DNA of 64,000 nucleotides from Lentibacillus sp. Marseille-P4043 (GTDB lineage Bacteria; Bacillota; Bacilli; Bacillales; Amphibacillaceae), in contig NZ_LT984884.1 of assembly GCF_900258515.1 (NCBI RefSeq), positions 532,934 through 596,933 on the forward strand, in the 5' to 3' direction. Under the pieces are notes generated by a model that worked only from the letters and a program-made list of their open reading frames with translations, was not told the origin of the DNA and made no database searches. Shown here one piece after another: positions 25,646 through 36,170 of the stretch (positions are counted from its first letter, which is position 1; every line of letters begins with the position of its first letter). A program made the position numbers and the translations under genes.

Positions 25646-26449
25646 ATGAAAAAAACACTAACACTTGCCGGTTCTGATTCAAGCGGCGGAGCAGGTATAC
25701 AAGCAGATTTAAAAACATTCCAGGAACATGGCGTTTATGGTATGACCGCCCTTACATCTATGGTTGCAATGGATCCAAACAATGGCTGGAACCATCATGT
25801 TTTTCCAATTGACGTGGCTATTGTTGAAAAGCAATTGGATACCATTTTATCGGTTAATGTTGATGCAATGAAAACAGGTATGCTCGGTTCGGTAGATATC
25901 ATTGAACTCGGAGCAAGGAAAATTGATGAATACAATCTTGACAAATTTGTTTTAGACCCTGTTATGGTTTGTAAAGGCGAAGACGAGGTATTACAACCAG
26001 AGAATACCGATGCGATGCGCGAATTGCTTCTTCCACGGGCATTGATCACAACACCTAATCTGTTCGAGGCAGGACAGCTTGCACAAACCGGACCAATCAA
26101 AACCATTGATGGCATGAAGCAAGCAGCAATAAAAATTCACGAACTTGGTGCAAAAAATGTGGTAATCAAAGGCGGAAAGGCACTTGATCACGAAAAGGCT
26201 ATTGATCTTTTTTATGACGGAAACGATTTTACCCTACTAGAGAAGGACAAGCTTGATACAACATATAACCATGGAGCCGGCTGCACATTTGCGGCTGCTG
26301 TTACAGCAAACCTGGCAAACGGAAAACCTGTAAAACAATCGGTTGTAGCTGCAAAAGACTTTGTCACAGCCGCAATTGCTCATGGCTGGAAACTAAACGA
26401 ATATGTAGGACCGGTTATGCACGGTGCTTATAACAAATTTACTGAATAA
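25646..26449 (+). CDS. pdxK: Pyridoxal/pyridoxine/pyridoxamine kinase, ThiD-like
   Basis: A 267-aa ribokinase-fold kinase of the PdxK/ThiD group in Bacillus. Visible features are the N-terminal [38 protein letters not shown] and the catalytic anion-hole motif [12 protein letters not shown] (about residues 211-222). It phosphorylates vitamin B6 vitamers and possibly hydroxymethylpyrimidine, in the cytosol. The ATG at 25646 follows TTGGGGTGACA; an upstream in-frame start adds seven residues. It is monocistronic with a terminator at 26493-26521. Confidence 0.9.
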   Translation: MKKTLTLAGSDSSGGAGIQADLKTFQEHGVYGMTALTSMVAMDPNNGWNHHVFPIDVAIVEKQLDTILSVNVDAMKTGMLGSVDIIELGARKIDEYNLDKFVLDPVMVCKGEDEVLQPENTDAMRELLLPRALITTPNLFEAGQLAQTGPIKTIDGMKQAAIKIHELGAKNVVIKGGKALDHEKAIDLFYDGNDFTLLEKDKLDTTYNHGAGCTFAAAVTANLANGKPVKQSVVAAKDFVTAAIAHGWKLNEYVGPVMHGAYNKFTE

Positions 26450-26492
26450 TGAACATTAACCTCAGAGACGGATATACGATTAAGGCATAAAA

Positions 26493-26521
26493 AGTCCCTT
26501 GTAGTTTAACTACAAGGGACT
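26493..26521. terminator. Terminator between pdxK and UPF0182 gene
   Basis: AGTCCCTTGTAGTT (26493-26506) pairs with AACTACAAGGGACT (26508-26521), a 14-bp stem between convergent genes. Confidence 0.85.
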
Positions 26522-26559
26522 CTGTTTTCATTAAGGTTCCATTGCATCACGTTAGCAAG

Positions 26560-29301
26560 TTACTGAGATTCTTCCAACTGGTTTTCAATGTTACTCATAA
26601 TTTTACCGGCTTCCTCCCAATTTCCCTCAGACAACGCTTGTTGATAAGCATCAAATAGATCAGCTAACTGTTGTAATGTTTCATCCGCACCTGTAATCGG
26701 CTGTGAAGGCTCATCTGACTTTTCGTCCTCGTCTCCATCATCGCCTTCTTCCGATCCACTTTGATGTTCAGGATCAATTAGATTCAACATCTTATCTAGT
26801 GCTTTGTCAAACGAAGGCTCCATGACGATATTATCTCCATAAGCCAAGATGATTCGCTTCACTTCTGGTAAGGAAGTAGCATTGGAAGATTCGATATAAA
26901 CCGGTTCCACATAAAGAATCGTATCTTCTATAGGCACTGCCAGCAAGTTTCCTCGGATAACTTTTGATCCACCTTGCGACCATAGGTTTAACTGTTTGGA
27001 AATGTCACTATCCTGGTTAATCCGGTTTTCAATTTGTTGTGGACCGTATATATTCTTTTGCTTTGGAAAACGATACACAAAAACTTCACCATAGTGATCC
27101 CCATCATTGCGGACACCCATCCAGGAAATCATATTTTGCCGCTTTTTCGGTGTGTAAGGCATCATTAAAATAAATTCTTCATCTTTTTCTTCCTGCAACT
27201 TCATCGTCATGTAATAAGGTTCCATCACAATATCTTCATTGAAGTACTTTTCAGTTGGAAACTGCCAGTAGTCCTCCCGGTTATAAAATACTTCTAGGTT
27301 CTCCATATGATAGGTTCCGTACATGGACGCTTGTGTTGTAAACAATTTTTCCGGATAACGGAAGTGTGCAAGAATATCATCCGGTATTTCTTCCGTAAAT
27401 AACTTTGGAAACATGTTTTGATACGTTTGCATTAACGGATCATCAGGTTGATTCACATAAAAATTCACTTCCCCTGTATAAGCATCAACAGCCACTTTCA
27501 CAGGGTTTCTTAGATAGTTTTTATTACCTTGATAAGGCTCTGAATAAGGATAGCGCTCTGCCGTCATATAAGCATCAATAATCCAGACAAGACTACCATC
27601 ATCCCGGACAACAATATATGGATCTTTGTCATACGTGAAAAATGGTGCAATTCTTTTTACACGATCCTTAATATTTCGCGTATCAAGTAATTGGCTGTCT
27701 TTGGTAATTTGGTCCGATATAAACATCCGGAAAGACCCTTCATTTAAAGCAAATAATAGACGGTTGATACCTTGTAGTGGAATCCCTGAATCTGCTTCAT
27801 ATTGATTCTCGACATTCTCATCTCCTGACGGGTAATCAAATTCATCTACTCCGCTATTAACAATAACATTTTGGTAATCCTCCTCCCCGAAGTAGATCTG
27901 TGGACGCGTAACATCCAACACCCCTTCTGGCGGAAGATTTTTCACCATATACTCTGGCTGACCTTGTTTTGTTACTTGATTGACATGGCTCATTGTTACC
28001 CCGTAACCATGTGTATACCTTAAGTAGCGATTAACCCATGTTTTGGCTTGATCAGGCAGGTCAACCGTACTCAATTCTCGTGCTCCTAAAAAGACTTGTT
28101 CATAATCACCATCAATTTTATAACGATCAATATCAACATCATTAAAATTATAGTACGTACGGAATGTTTGCAACTGGTTATAAACTTCAAGCAACGGCCT
28201 TGAATCATTCACCCGTATATTTTCAATTGTTTTCTTGTTACGATCCAACATTGCTTCATCCAACGAGTAATTCCCGGGATGTTCCATTTCCTTAATACTA
28301 TCCAAATCGTAAGCCTCTCTAGTTAATGCTACATTGTGTTTCAAAAAAGGCTTTTCTTTGGAAAATTCATTTGGTGATACAAGAAAGTGCTGCACGCCGA
28401 CAGATGCCAGTTGTCCAACGATCACCAATCCAATATAAATCACAACAGGAGCAACCATCGATCGTAATTTTCCCCTAATCAATGCGACAATCATCCAAAT
28501 CGTACCGATAAGTGCCACTGCTGCGAGCACATATGATTTCGGAATATTGATAACCTTATCAGTGTAACTTAACCCGTAAACAGCACTTTCCTGAAAAATG
28601 TTTACCTGGTTTGTTAAAAGTGTTCCATAGGGCCCTAAAAGATGGTTCCCAGCTAAAAGCAAACCGATGATTGTAAGTGTTACACCAAGATGCAATTGCG
28701 CCAGTCTACTTGACCGATACATTTTAAATGCTGAATAAGCACCTGCTTCCAGTAGTAGGAAAAAGATACTCAACCCTAGTAATAGAAAAACGATAAATTT
28801 TAAAAATGGCAATACAAACATGTAGAACGAAATATCCAGGTTAAAGTATGGATCTGTTTGCCCAAAGGAAGCATGATGGACAAATTTCAACATTTGCTCC
28901 CAACCGATTCCTTGTGTAATCATACTACCAATTAATCCAACTAGGACTGAAACCCCCAGCATAATTAATGTCATTTTTTTACGTGCAAACATGATTTGCG
29001 GCAACTGAACTTGATCAAAGTGACTAATATATGATCGCCGAATCCAAAAAAACGTAACATATGTACATACAGCAAATAAGACAAATCCAATCACACCAAG
29101 CAGAACTTTACTCCCCAAAACAGTAGTAAACACTTGTGAAAATCCAAGTGAATCCATCCAGATGTAATCCGTAATCATTTGGTTGGATAATAAGCCTACT
29201 ATCATAATTAATACAATTACTAATAAAACATACCCAAACCAGCGCAATACGTTTTTCCACTTTTTAGACTGAGTAATGTTAAATGTTTCTTTAAAATCCA
29301 A
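26560..29301 (-). CDS. UPF0182 family large membrane protein
   Basis: A 913-aa protein. Seven or so membrane helices fill residues about 15-330. A long extracytoplasmic domain (about 350-830) follows, with conserved segments such as QTFRTYYNFNDVDIDRY, RYLRYTHGYGVTMSH and DAYMTAERYPYSEPYQGNKN. A short acidic linker (about 850-870) and a C-terminal helix end it. UPF0182 proteins are widespread in Firmicutes and Actinobacteria and uncharacterised. The start is TTG, 5 nt after GGAGGAGGG. It is divergent from the catalase gene. Confidence 0.9.
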   Translation of the reverse strand: MDFKETFNITQSKKWKNVLRWFGYVLLVIVLIMIVGLLSNQMITDYIWMDSLGFSQVFTTVLGSKVLLGVIGFVLFAVCTYVTFFWIRRSYISHFDQVQLPQIMFARKKMTLIMLGVSVLVGLIGSMITQGIGWEQMLKFVHHASFGQTDPYFNLDISFYMFVLPFLKFIVFLLLGLSIFFLLLEAGAYSAFKMYRSSRLAQLHLGVTLTIIGLLLAGNHLLGPYGTLLTNQVNIFQESAVYGLSYTDKVINIPKSYVLAAVALIGTIWMIVALIRGKLRSMVAPVVIYIGLVIVGQLASVGVQHFLVSPNEFSKEKPFLKHNVALTREAYDLDSIKEMEHPGNYSLDEAMLDRNKKTIENIRVNDSRPLLEVYNQLQTFRTYYNFNDVDIDRYKIDGDYEQVFLGARELSTVDLPDQAKTWVNRYLRYTHGYGVTMSHVNQVTKQGQPEYMVKNLPPEGVLDVTRPQIYFGEEDYQNVIVNSGVDEFDYPSGDENVENQYEADSGIPLQGINRLLFALNEGSFRMFISDQITKDSQLLDTRNIKDRVKRIAPFFTYDKDPYIVVRDDGSLVWIIDAYMTAERYPYSEPYQGNKNYLRNPVKVAVDAYTGEVNFYVNQPDDPLMQTYQNMFPKLFTEEIPDDILAHFRYPEKLFTTQASMYGTYHMENLEVFYNREDYWQFPTEKYFNEDIVMEPYYMTMKLQEEKDEEFILMMPYTPKKRQNMISWMGVRNDGDHYGEVFVYRFPKQKNIYGPQQIENRINQDSDISKQLNLWSQGGSKVIRGNLLAVPIEDTILYVEPVYIESSNATSLPEVKRIILAYGDNIVMEPSFDKALDKMLNLIDPEHQSGSEEGDDGDEDEKSDEPSQPITGADETLQQLADLFDAYQQALSEGNWEEAGKIMSNIENQLEESQ

Positions 29302-29501
29302 TATTACCCTCCTCCCAACCTTACTTATAAGTCTATGTAACTATTCTATTCATATAGACGTACGAATGAAAAGGAAAAAGGTTTCAAATGTTTTTCATCG
29401 CCCTAAATCACGAATCCTAAAGTCGCCTGATGGAATGCATTATTTAAACTATATTGGGTAACGTAAATGACGAAAACTATAACAGAAAGAAGATGAGACC
29501 A

Positions 29502-31106
29502 ATGGCCAACGAACAATCAAATCGCAATAGTCCTCAAACCAATATCGAGAACGATGATACACTGACAAATAAACAAGGGCATCCTGTTACCAATAATCAA
29601 GACATCAGAACCGTTGGGAACCGAGGCCCCGCAACATTAGAGAACTATGATTTTATTGAGAAAATAAGTCACTTTGATCGAGAGCCTGTACCTGAGCGGG
29701 TTGTTCATGCGCGTGGAGCAGGTGCTCATGGTTATTTTGAAACATATGGAACGGCTGGTGATGAACCTGTTTCAAAATATACACGTGCAAAAGTGTTTCA
29801 AGAAAAAGGGAAAATGACACCTGTATTTGTTCGTTTCTCCACAGTGATCCATGGAAGGCATTCTCCAGAAACATTAAGAGACCCACGTGGATTTGCTATC
29901 AAATTTTATACAGAAGATGGCAACTGGGATTTAGTAGGGAACAACATAAAAATCTTCTTTATTCGTGATGCGATGAAGTTTCCGGACATGATTCATGCAT
30001 TTAGGCCAGATCCAGTTTCAAATATTCCAGATAGTCAGCGTTTTTTTGACTTCTGTGCTAACTCACCTGAAACCTTCCATATGGTTACATTTGTTTACTC
30101 ACCATGGGGTATTCCTGCAAATTATCGTATGATGCAAGGCTCTGGAGTAAACACCTATAGATGGGTGAATAGCGAGGGGGAAGCAGTACTTGTCAAATAT
30201 CATTGGGAACCAAAACAAGGTATTAAAAACTTGACGGTTAAACAAGCAAATGAGATCCAAGCATCAAACTTTAATCACGCAACACAGGATTTATACGATG
30301 CAATTGAGCGTGGTGATTATCCGGAATGGGAGCTTTATGTACAAATTATGAGTGATGATGACCATCCAGAATTGGATTTCGATCCGCTTGATGATACAAA
30401 GCTTTGGCCTGAGGATCAATTCCCATGGTTACCAGTTGGCAGACTAGTATTAAATAAAAACCCCGAAAATTACTTTACAGAAGTAGAGCAAGCAGCATTT
30501 GGAACAGGAGTACTTGTAGATGGACTTGATTTTTCTGATGACAAAATGCTACAAGGTCGTACATTTTCCTATTCCGATACACAACGCTATCGTGTTGGGG
30601 CCAACTATTTACAGCTGCCAATTAATGCAGCTAAAAAACGAACGGCAACAAACCAAGAAGGCGGGCAAATGCGTCACGAAGCAGAGCATACACCTGGGAA
30701 AAACCCTCACATTAATTATGAACCATCCATATTAGGTGGATTAAAAGAAGCTGAGCAAGTCGGTAAAGAACATACACCAAAGGTTGAAGGAAAACTTGTT
30801 CGTGAACCCATTGACAGACAAAGTAACACAAAGCAAGCTGGACAAACCTATCGCAGTTTTGAAGACTGGGAAAAAGACGAATTAATTTCAAATCTAGTTG
30901 GAGATCTCTCTCAATGTGACCAAAGAATTCAAGATAAAATGGTCGCTCTTGCGGAAGAAGCAGATGAAGAATATGGTCGTCGTTTACGGGAAGGTTTAGC
31001 AAATTCCGTTAAGGATGGATCAAGCAAAAACCCAATAGGAAATAAGGATAGTGAAAAGGCCCCTAAACAAGCTGAACAAAAAGGGAATGATGCAAATCCA
31101 TATTAG
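29502..31106 (+). CDS. Heme catalase, KatX-like
   Basis: A 534-aa clade 3-type monofunctional catalase with a basic, low-complexity C-terminal extension, close in length and N-terminus to Bacillus KatX. Catalytic His is in [14 protein letters not shown], Asn in [18 protein letters not shown], and the heme-ligand Tyr in [14 protein letters not shown]. It dismutates hydrogen peroxide. KatX is a spore catalase; whether this one is sporulation-controlled is not visible. Two ATG codons (29493, 29502) follow AGAAAGAAGATGAG; I favour 29502. An upstream in-frame TTG at 29454 lacks a ribosome site. Confidence 0.9.
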   Translation: MANEQSNRNSPQTNIENDDTLTNKQGHPVTNNQDIRTVGNRGPATLENYDFIEKISHFDREPVPERVVHARGAGAHGYFETYGTAGDEPVSKYTRAKVFQEKGKMTPVFVRFSTVIHGRHSPETLRDPRGFAIKFYTEDGNWDLVGNNIKIFFIRDAMKFPDMIHAFRPDPVSNIPDSQRFFDFCANSPETFHMVTFVYSPWGIPANYRMMQGSGVNTYRWVNSEGEAVLVKYHWEPKQGIKNLTVKQANEIQASNFNHATQDLYDAIERGDYPEWELYVQIMSDDDHPELDFDPLDDTKLWPEDQFPWLPVGRLVLNKNPENYFTEVEQAAFGTGVLVDGLDFSDDKMLQGRTFSYSDTQRYRVGANYLQLPINAAKKRTATNQEGGQMRHEAEHTPGKNPHINYEPSILGGLKEAEQVGKEHTPKVEGKLVREPIDRQSNTKQAGQTYRSFEDWEKDELISNLVGDLSQCDQRIQDKMVALAEEADEEYGRRLREGLANSVKDGSSKNPIGNKDSEKAPKQAEQKGNDANPY

Positions 31107-31341
31107 TTGATTTAGCTGAGCCTATTTTCACATTAGGAATAGGCTTGGCTTAATCATTCAATTACATGAACAATTAATTAACACAAATAACATTTAATCA
31201 AGAATCATATTCACCATAGATCCTATATCGTTAGTCAATATGATACAAGTACTAAGGATATTCTGTTTCTACATGTAACTATGGTGAATTGGTTCTTCTT
31301 TTTTCAGAATTGGATTTTACTCGGATCAAGATCAAACGCAG

Positions 31342-32007
31342 TTATTCACTTTTAGCGGTTGCTTTTTTAGCAGCTTTTTCTTTTGCATCTGTTCCGGACT
31401 TAGACGTACTTTTATTTGCTGTCGTTTTACTTGATTCTGCTTTACTACTGCTATTAGATTGTGTCTTTTTCTTTGAAGTAGACGATGTTTGCTTTGTGGA
31501 AGCGGACTTGCTTTTCGTACTTTTTTTACTGTTCGTTTCTTTTGTATTTGCAGCTTCTATTTTTTTCTTGCTTGTTTTTGCCTTTTCTTCTTTTGGCTCT
31601 TTATTTTGTTGTACTTTTTCTTCTTTTATTTCCTTCTCAGCGGTGTCATTTTTCTTTGATTTTTCCATTTTATCTGACTGCGATTGGGCATCTTGCTTAT
31701 TATCCACTTTTTCACTTTTCTCTACCTTATCTATACTATTACTATCAACTTGTTTTGATTTATTAGATACCTCGGTCTTAATTTCAGTAATTTGAGCTTT
31801 TGTAGTATCGCCAAGTTCTTTTGTTTTGTCGACAGTTTTACTTCTTACAGTATCCGCTTGGAATCTAATGTCACCACGTAATTCTTTGCCAGGTTTAGGA
31901 GCAAAAAGCAATGCTGTAGCTACACCTAACATACTACCAACAATTGTTCCTGTTACAATACCTTTACCTGTTACTTGTTTTTTGTTTTGTTTCTTTTTCT
32001 CTGCCAT
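31342..32007 (-). CDS. YtxH-domain protein with long Lys/Ser-rich tail
   Basis: A 221-aa protein. Residues about 14-45 are the YtxH domain: one membrane helix (GIVTGTIVGSMLGVATALLF) followed by APKPGKELRGDI. The rest is low-complexity, charged Lys/Ser/Thr/Glu sequence, probably coiled coil then disordered. YtxH proteins in Bacillus belong to general stress regulons. I chose the ATG at 32007, which follows GGAGGCAAACATAT; a longer in-frame extension upstream lacks a ribosome site. The antisense strand shows long but meaningless open frames because of the biased composition. Confidence 0.8.
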   Translation of the reverse strand: MAEKKKQNKKQVTGKGIVTGTIVGSMLGVATALLFAPKPGKELRGDIRFQADTVRSKTVDKTKELGDTTKAQITEIKTEVSNKSKQVDSNSIDKVEKSEKVDNKQDAQSQSDKMEKSKKNDTAEKEIKEEKVQQNKEPKEEKAKTSKKKIEAANTKETNSKKSTKSKSASTKQTSSTSKKKTQSNSSSKAESSKTTANKSTSKSGTDAKEKAAKKATAKSE

Positions 32008-32236
32008 ATATGTTTGCCTCCTAAATTTTATCCTTATAATAGGCCCATAACCTATAATACTAAAAAATATGGAATATGAACATCCTATAACGTTTCGTAC
32101 CATGCATTTAAATTTATTCGGAAAATAGTCTAATTTTATGGGAAACCATTAAAATTCATTTAATTGCTATCCCTCATGCAATATAGGAAAATTGTAGACA
32201 GCACTTTTGTATTTTTAACCTAAAGGGGTTTTTGTA

Positions 32237-33235
32237 ATGTTTTCTTTAAATATTCTTGATTATTCACCCGTTGATGAAGGGTCAGATGCACGTGAAGCAT
32301 TGCTACAAACAACAGAATTGGCAAAACGAGCTGATCAGCTTGGCTACAGACGTTTTTGGGTGTCGGAACATCACAATGTATTGTCAGTTGCAAACAGCAG
32401 TCCAGAAATGCTGATGATGCATTTAGCTACTTCTACCAGTACTATTCGTATCGGATCAGGAGGGGTTATGTTACCACATTACAGTTCCTATAAGGTTGCA
32501 GAGAATTTTCGAATGTTAGAGGCACTTCATCCGAATCGAATTGACTTAGGTGTAGGTCGGTCGCCTAGTTATCAAATTGTAAATAAAGCGTTGAATGAAG
32601 AAAAAGGGACCCGGCAATCCTATGAACAAAAAGTTAAGGATTTACAAAAATACCTTACAGATAATACCTTGGAAGACCATCGCTTCCGTAAGTTGATGGC
32701 AACTCCGAAAACAAAAACAAGTCCAGAAATATGGATGCTCGGAACTAGCAGCCGAAGTGGGGTAATTGCTGCAGAAAACGGATCCGCTTATGTTTTTGGA
32801 CACTTTGCTAACCCATCTGAAAAAGGTATTGAGGCAGTTACCAATTATCGAAAACACTTTAAACCTTCGTCTTTACTCGAAATTCCTAATACCATGATAG
32901 CCCTATTTGCTGTGGTTGCCGATACAGAGGAAGAAGCAGAGGAAATAGCTAAAGCTTTTGATTTATGGCTATTATTTGTTGAATCGAACAATCCCCCTGC
33001 CTATTATCCTTCAATTGAAACTGCAAAACGCAGAGGCTTTAGTTCTGTTGAGCAAGAAAAGGTAAGCGAAAATCGGAAACGCATGATCATTGGAACTCCC
33101 CAACAAGTAAAAGAAGAGATTGAAAAGGTTGCTAATTGGTTTCAGGCGGATGAAGTCATGATCATACCAAACGTTTCAGGATTTCAAAACCGGTTAAGAG
33201 GCATCGAATTACTCGCAGAAGCATTCCAGTTATGA
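32237..33235 (+). CDS. LLM class flavin-dependent oxidoreductase
   Basis: A 332-aa bacterial-luciferase-like TIM-barrel monooxygenase (YvbT/YceB type). It starts LNILDYSPVDEGSDAREAL and shows RFWVSEHHN (about 46-54), IRIGSGGVMLPHYS and IDLGVGRSP, which form the FMN-binding side of the barrel. It would use reduced FMN and O2 to oxidise an unknown small molecule. The ATG follows AAAGGGG. It stands alone. A second LLM gene of the same subfamily is at 56691-57695. Confidence 0.88.
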   Translation: MFSLNILDYSPVDEGSDAREALLQTTELAKRADQLGYRRFWVSEHHNVLSVANSSPEMLMMHLATSTSTIRIGSGGVMLPHYSSYKVAENFRMLEALHPNRIDLGVGRSPSYQIVNKALNEEKGTRQSYEQKVKDLQKYLTDNTLEDHRFRKLMATPKTKTSPEIWMLGTSSRSGVIAAENGSAYVFGHFANPSEKGIEAVTNYRKHFKPSSLLEIPNTMIALFAVVADTEEEAEEIAKAFDLWLLFVESNNPPAYYPSIETAKRRGFSSVEQEKVSENRKRMIIGTPQQVKEEIEKVANWFQADEVMIIPNVSGFQNRLRGIELLAEAFQL

Positions 33236-33328
33236 TTATCTGACATAAAGATCCATATAGTTTCGACTTTCCCGTTCAATAGCATAAAAAACACTGCGGT
33301 ACACAAGCTATTTTACGAGGTGATAATA

Positions 33329-33538
33329 ATGACGGATAAACCAAAAAAGAAGTTCCCATTTCCGACAAAGGCAAATATGGATGGTGAGATTAGTGTCAAT
33401 AACGGATTAGACACGAATAATCCTTTAAATGAAGAAGATAATTTTGCAGGGGATTCGGTTGATGAACATAAAGAATTGGAATCTGCTAATGAAACGATTG
33501 CCGAAAGAATAATATCGCAGGTCAATAATAATTCTTAA
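33329..33538 (+). CDS. Small hypothetical protein, 69 aa
   Basis: A short acidic, probably disordered protein (MTDKPKKKFPFPTKANMDGE ... ESANETIAERIISQVNNNS). The ATG follows GAGGTGATAATA, and a terminator (33559-33594) follows the stop, so expression is likely. No recognised domain, no cysteine, no membrane segment. Confidence 0.6.
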   Translation: MTDKPKKKFPFPTKANMDGEISVNNGLDTNNPLNEEDNFAGDSVDEHKELESANETIAERIISQVNNNS

Positions 33539-33558
33539 TATTCAACTCTTCCCTATTG

Positions 33559-33594
33559 AAAAAGTGGTATGAAGTCGTATTCATACCACTTTTT
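33559..33594 (+). terminator. Terminator
   Basis: AAAAAGTGGTATGA (33559-33572) pairs with TCATACCACTTTTT (33581-33594). Confidence 0.85.
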
Positions 33595-33781
33595 ATTTAA
33601 ATCACATCTCATTAGCGACTTTTCCATTTTATTATAGCATGAGCGATCGAATATATATAAATTGCGTAACAAGCCTTCCTCACACCAATATTAATCCATT
33701 TCTCCCATTACCATTGCTCTATTCCAAAATGGCTAATCTTCCTTTAATCTAGTAATTGAACAAAAAATTGAAAGGGGTTTC

Positions 33782-36025
33782 ATGATGAAAATTAGGATTA
33801 AAATTGCACTCATGTTCTTATCAATCCTGCTTATTTCTATACCACTTAGTAACAACTCTGCAAGCGCAGAAGAGACTGAAGAAGGCACTGTCAACTTGAG
33901 ACTTATGGAAACGACAGATATACATGTACATCTTGCAAATTACGATTATTATCAAGATGAGGAGACAAACGAATTTGGGTTAGCAATGACAGCAACGCTT
34001 ATCAAGCAAGCCCGAAGCGAAGTTAACAATAGCATGCTATTTGATAACGGTGACCTAATTCAGGGTAACCCGCTCGGGGATTACATCGCCCAAAAAGGAC
34101 TTGAAGAAGGAGAAGTACATACTGTTTACAAGGCGATGAATCTATTAGACTATGACACAGGAAATATTGGTAACCACGAATTCAACTATGGAATCGATTA
34201 TTTAAAAGAAGCAATTGACGATGCTAATTTCCCATACGTCAATGCAAACGTCTACTATGACGATGGTGACGATGACCCAACGAACGATCAGCCGTTTTTT
34301 GAGCCATTCAAAATTTTACCTAAACAAGTAATGGATTCAAACGGTAATACACAAACGGTAAATGTGGGAGTCATCGGCTTTGTTCCACCACAAATCATGC
34401 AATGGGACAAAACAAACCTTGAAGGAAAAGTAATTACCAAAGATATCTATGAAACGGCTCAAAAATATGTTCCAGAAATGAAAGAACAAGGTGCTGATGT
34501 TATTGTTGCAGTTCCACACTCCGGACTGGGGTCTGTTGAATTAAAGGAACGTGAAGAGAATGCCACTTACAACTTAACAGAAGTGGAAGGCATTGATGCA
34601 ATCATGTTTGGCCATGCTCACGAAGTTTTTCCAGGTAAGACATTTGCGGAAATCCCTGGGGTTAACTTGGAAAAGGGGACGATCAATGGTGTACCTTCCG
34701 TTGAAGCAGGATTCTGGGGTAACCACTTAGGAATCATCGATCTAAAACTCCAAAAGAACGGAGACAATTGGGAAGTGATCGATTCCAGTGCCGAAGTACA
34801 ATCAATTTACGATGACAGTACCGGTGAAGCACTTGTAGAACCGGATCAAGAAATCTTAGACGCCATTTCCGAAGATCACCAGGCAACACTTGACTATATT
34901 CGATCTCAAGTTGGTGAAACTACTGCACCAATTTATAGTTACTTTGCACTTGTCAAAGATGACCCATCGGTACAAATTGTTTCAAACGCACAAAAATGGT
35001 ACACGGAAAAGGCTGTTAAGGGTACCGAGTATGAAGGATTGCCAATTTTATCAGCCGCTGCACCATTTAAAGCCGGCGGCAGAAGCGGATCCAGCTACTA
35101 TACCTATATTCCAGAAGGTCCGATTGCCATTAAAAACGTATCTGACCTTTACGTATATCCAAATACCTTGAAAGTTGTAAAACTAACCGGGGATCAAATT
35201 CATGAATGGCTAGAAATGGCTGCGGGGCAGTTTAACCAAATTGACCTGAACGCATCGGAAGAGCAGTCGTTAGTTAACAATGACTTTCCAACTTATAACT
35301 TTGATGTGATCGATGGTGTCACATATGAAATTGATGTTACAGAACCAACCCGCTATAACCGTGATGGTGAACTAATCAATCCGGATACCCATCGCATCGT
35401 GAATTTACAATACAATGGTGAAAACGTTCAAGACGAGCAGGAATTTCTCGTTGCAACAAATAACTACCGTGCTGGTGGAGGGGGTAACTTCCCGAGTTTA
35501 GATGGTAGCCAAATTGTCCTTTCTCCACAGGCAGAAAACAGGCAAGTAGTAATCGATTATATCAAAGAAAACGGCACAATCGATCCATCAGCAGACGATA
35601 ACTGGTCATTTGCGCCGATTGACGGTGATGCACAGCTTATATTCCAGTCATCATCGGAAGCACAGCAATTCATCCAGCAAGACGGAAACATCTCATATCT
35701 TAGCGAGGGGACAGACGGCTTTGCCAAATATGCGATGGATCTAACGCCAGATGAAGAGGAACCAGTAACACTATCCTCGATTAAACAGGATGTTGCAGCA
35801 TACAAACAATCTGGTGATATGGATCATCCATTGGCCAAAAAACTTACCAACAAGGTAAAACAAGCGGAACATCAATTAAATAAAGGTCATCATCATCAAG
35901 CTATTAAAAAGATGGAAGGATTCTTGAAACATTTAAACAACAAAGCGATGGGTAAATTCATTAACAAAGAAGCGAAAGAAAGCTTAAATAATGCTGTTCA
36001 AAGTTTACTTAACAGTTGGAATTAA
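33782..36025 (+). CDS. Secreted 2',3'-cyclic-nucleotide phosphodiesterase/3'-nucleotidase with FIMAH tail
   Basis: A 747-aa exported enzyme. Signal peptide: residues 1-28, ending near SASA. Metallophosphoesterase domain (about 35-330): TTDIHVHLANY, DNGDLIQGNPLGDY, GNHEFNYG, VPHSGLG and GHAHEVFPG give the two-metal site. A 5'-nucleotidase C-terminal domain spans about 370-590 (GGRSGSSYYT, NNYRAGGGGNFP). Residues about 660-747 resemble the FIMAH domain found at the ends of Bacillaceae secreted proteins. There is no LPxTG motif. It recycles phosphate and nucleosides from extracellular nucleotides. Monocistronic, terminator at 36051-36083. Confidence 0.9.
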   Translation: MMKIRIKIALMFLSILLISIPLSNNSASAEETEEGTVNLRLMETTDIHVHLANYDYYQDEETNEFGLAMTATLIKQARSEVNNSMLFDNGDLIQGNPLGDYIAQKGLEEGEVHTVYKAMNLLDYDTGNIGNHEFNYGIDYLKEAIDDANFPYVNANVYYDDGDDDPTNDQPFFEPFKILPKQVMDSNGNTQTVNVGVIGFVPPQIMQWDKTNLEGKVITKDIYETAQKYVPEMKEQGADVIVAVPHSGLGSVELKEREENATYNLTEVEGIDAIMFGHAHEVFPGKTFAEIPGVNLEKGTINGVPSVEAGFWGNHLGIIDLKLQKNGDNWEVIDSSAEVQSIYDDSTGEALVEPDQEILDAISEDHQATLDYIRSQVGETTAPIYSYFALVKDDPSVQIVSNAQKWYTEKAVKGTEYEGLPILSAAAPFKAGGRSGSSYYTYIPEGPIAIKNVSDLYVYPNTLKVVKLTGDQIHEWLEMAAGQFNQIDLNASEEQSLVNNDFPTYNFDVIDGVTYEIDVTEPTRYNRDGELINPDTHRIVNLQYNGENVQDEQEFLVATNNYRAGGGGNFPSLDGSQIVLSPQAENRQVVIDYIKENGTIDPSADDNWSFAPIDGDAQLIFQSSSEAQQFIQQDGNISYLSEGTDGFAKYAMDLTPDEEEPVTLSSIKQDVAAYKQSGDMDHPLAKKLTNKVKQAEHQLNKGHHHQAIKKMEGFLKHLNNKAMGKFINKEAKESLNNAVQSLLNSWN

Positions 36026-36050
36026 ACGAGAGACCTCCATTTGTTCATTT

Positions 36051-36083
36051 ATCCCCTGTGGAAAACATTATTCCACAGGGGAT
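36051..36083 (+). terminator. Terminator after the nucleotidase gene
   Basis: ATCCCCTGTGGA (36051-36062) pairs with TCCACAGGGGAT (36072-36083). Confidence 0.85.
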
Positions 36084-36170
36084 CTTTACTCATAAGATAT
36101 ATATTAAGCAAAATTTTATCAAGGATTGCTTAACTTACCGTACAAGTCTCCTTTTTCCAGTATATACCTA

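Noticed and set aside
31289..31795. 168-codon plus-strand frame rich in Phe, Leu and Ser
   Set aside because: It is antisense to the Lys/Ser-rich tail of the YtxH protein, a composition shadow.
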